A DNA stretch of 6,552 bases from AM-2324 sp042091035. GTDB lineage: Bacteria; Bacteroidota; Bacteroidia; Chitinophagales; Saprospiraceae. A program made the position numbers and the translations under genes. Under the pieces are notes generated by a model, which ran no database searches, was not told the DNA's origin, and saw only the letters and a program-made list of their open reading frames with translations. The DNA lies in NCBI GenBank assembly GCA_042091035.1, contig JBELIG010000184.1, positions 1 to 6,552 of the forward strand, written 5' to 3'. Each line of letters opens with the position of its first letter. The first letter of the stretch is position 1. Of the stretch, positions 6,524 to 6,552 are shown piece by piece.

Positions 6524-6552
6524 GTTAAAGCTAAAAGAAAAAACAATGAAAA
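6516..6552 (+). CDS. Possible start of the next gene, cut by the right edge
   Basis: ATG at 6516 opens a frame that overlaps the last 8 bases of the TPR gene and stays open to the window end, reading MNRLKLKEKTMK. A second in-frame ATG at 6546 follows an A-rich stretch (AGAAAAAACA) and begins 'ATG AAA A', a common start of Bacteroidota exported proteins; it is the more natural start, 22 bases after the TPR stop. Either would make this gene co-transcribed with the TPR gene. Only 12 codons are visible, so nothing can be said about function and the frame could be chance. Confidence 0.35.
   Translation, partial: MNRLKLKEKTMK

Noticed and set aside
1..6552. CRISPR array, insertion sequence, tRNA/rRNA, riboswitch, or defence/phage system
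   Set aside because: No regularly spaced repeats, transposase-like frames, terminal inverted repeats, structured RNA signatures or nuclease/toxin-like proteins were seen on either strand. Nearly all sequence is accounted for by housekeeping genes.

Overview
This window reads as an ordinary chromosomal stretch from a low-GC member of the Bacteroidota. Four observations support that. The coding DNA is AT-rich. Start codons mostly lack Shine-Dalgarno sequences. The gap before the alanine dehydrogenase gene holds a TAnnTTTG-type -7 promoter element typical of this phylum. A secreted TPR protein carries a signal peptide ending in the 'A-Q' junction common in Bacteroidota. I cannot place it below phylum from the sequence; the futalosine-pathway gene is only weakly informative.

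Layout, all on the + strand: (1) the 3' three-quarters of mqnD, a menaquinone (futalosine pathway) gene whose beginning lies left of the window; (2) a 79-base gap with a probable promoter, partly overlapping an AT-rich palindrome at the end of mqnD; (3) ald, alanine dehydrogenase, complete; (4) 15 bases later rocD, ornithine aminotransferase, complete; (5) a textbook rho-independent terminator with a perfect 14-bp stem right after rocD; (6) a very AT-rich spacer of about 160-225 bases; (7) a large exported protein built almost wholly of TPR-like helical repeats with an acidic tail; (8) at the right edge, an open frame that overlaps the end of the TPR gene and is probably the start of the next gene.

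ald and rocD very likely form one transcription unit for amino-acid catabolism. Ald interconverts L-alanine with pyruvate, ammonia and NADH. RocD moves the delta-amino group of ornithine to 2-oxoglutarate, giving glutamate and glutamate semialdehyde. All canonical catalytic residues that I can index are present in both. The TPR protein has no recognisable enzymatic domain and is probably an envelope scaffold working with whatever lies downstream.

I found no mobile element, CRISPR array, tRNA/rRNA, phage gene or clear sign of a new defence or metabolic system. The points most worth a second look are the cysteine-rich insertion in RocD (Cx2CxCx3C), the unassigned TPR protein with its coupled downstream gene, and the palindrome/promoter arrangement before ald.
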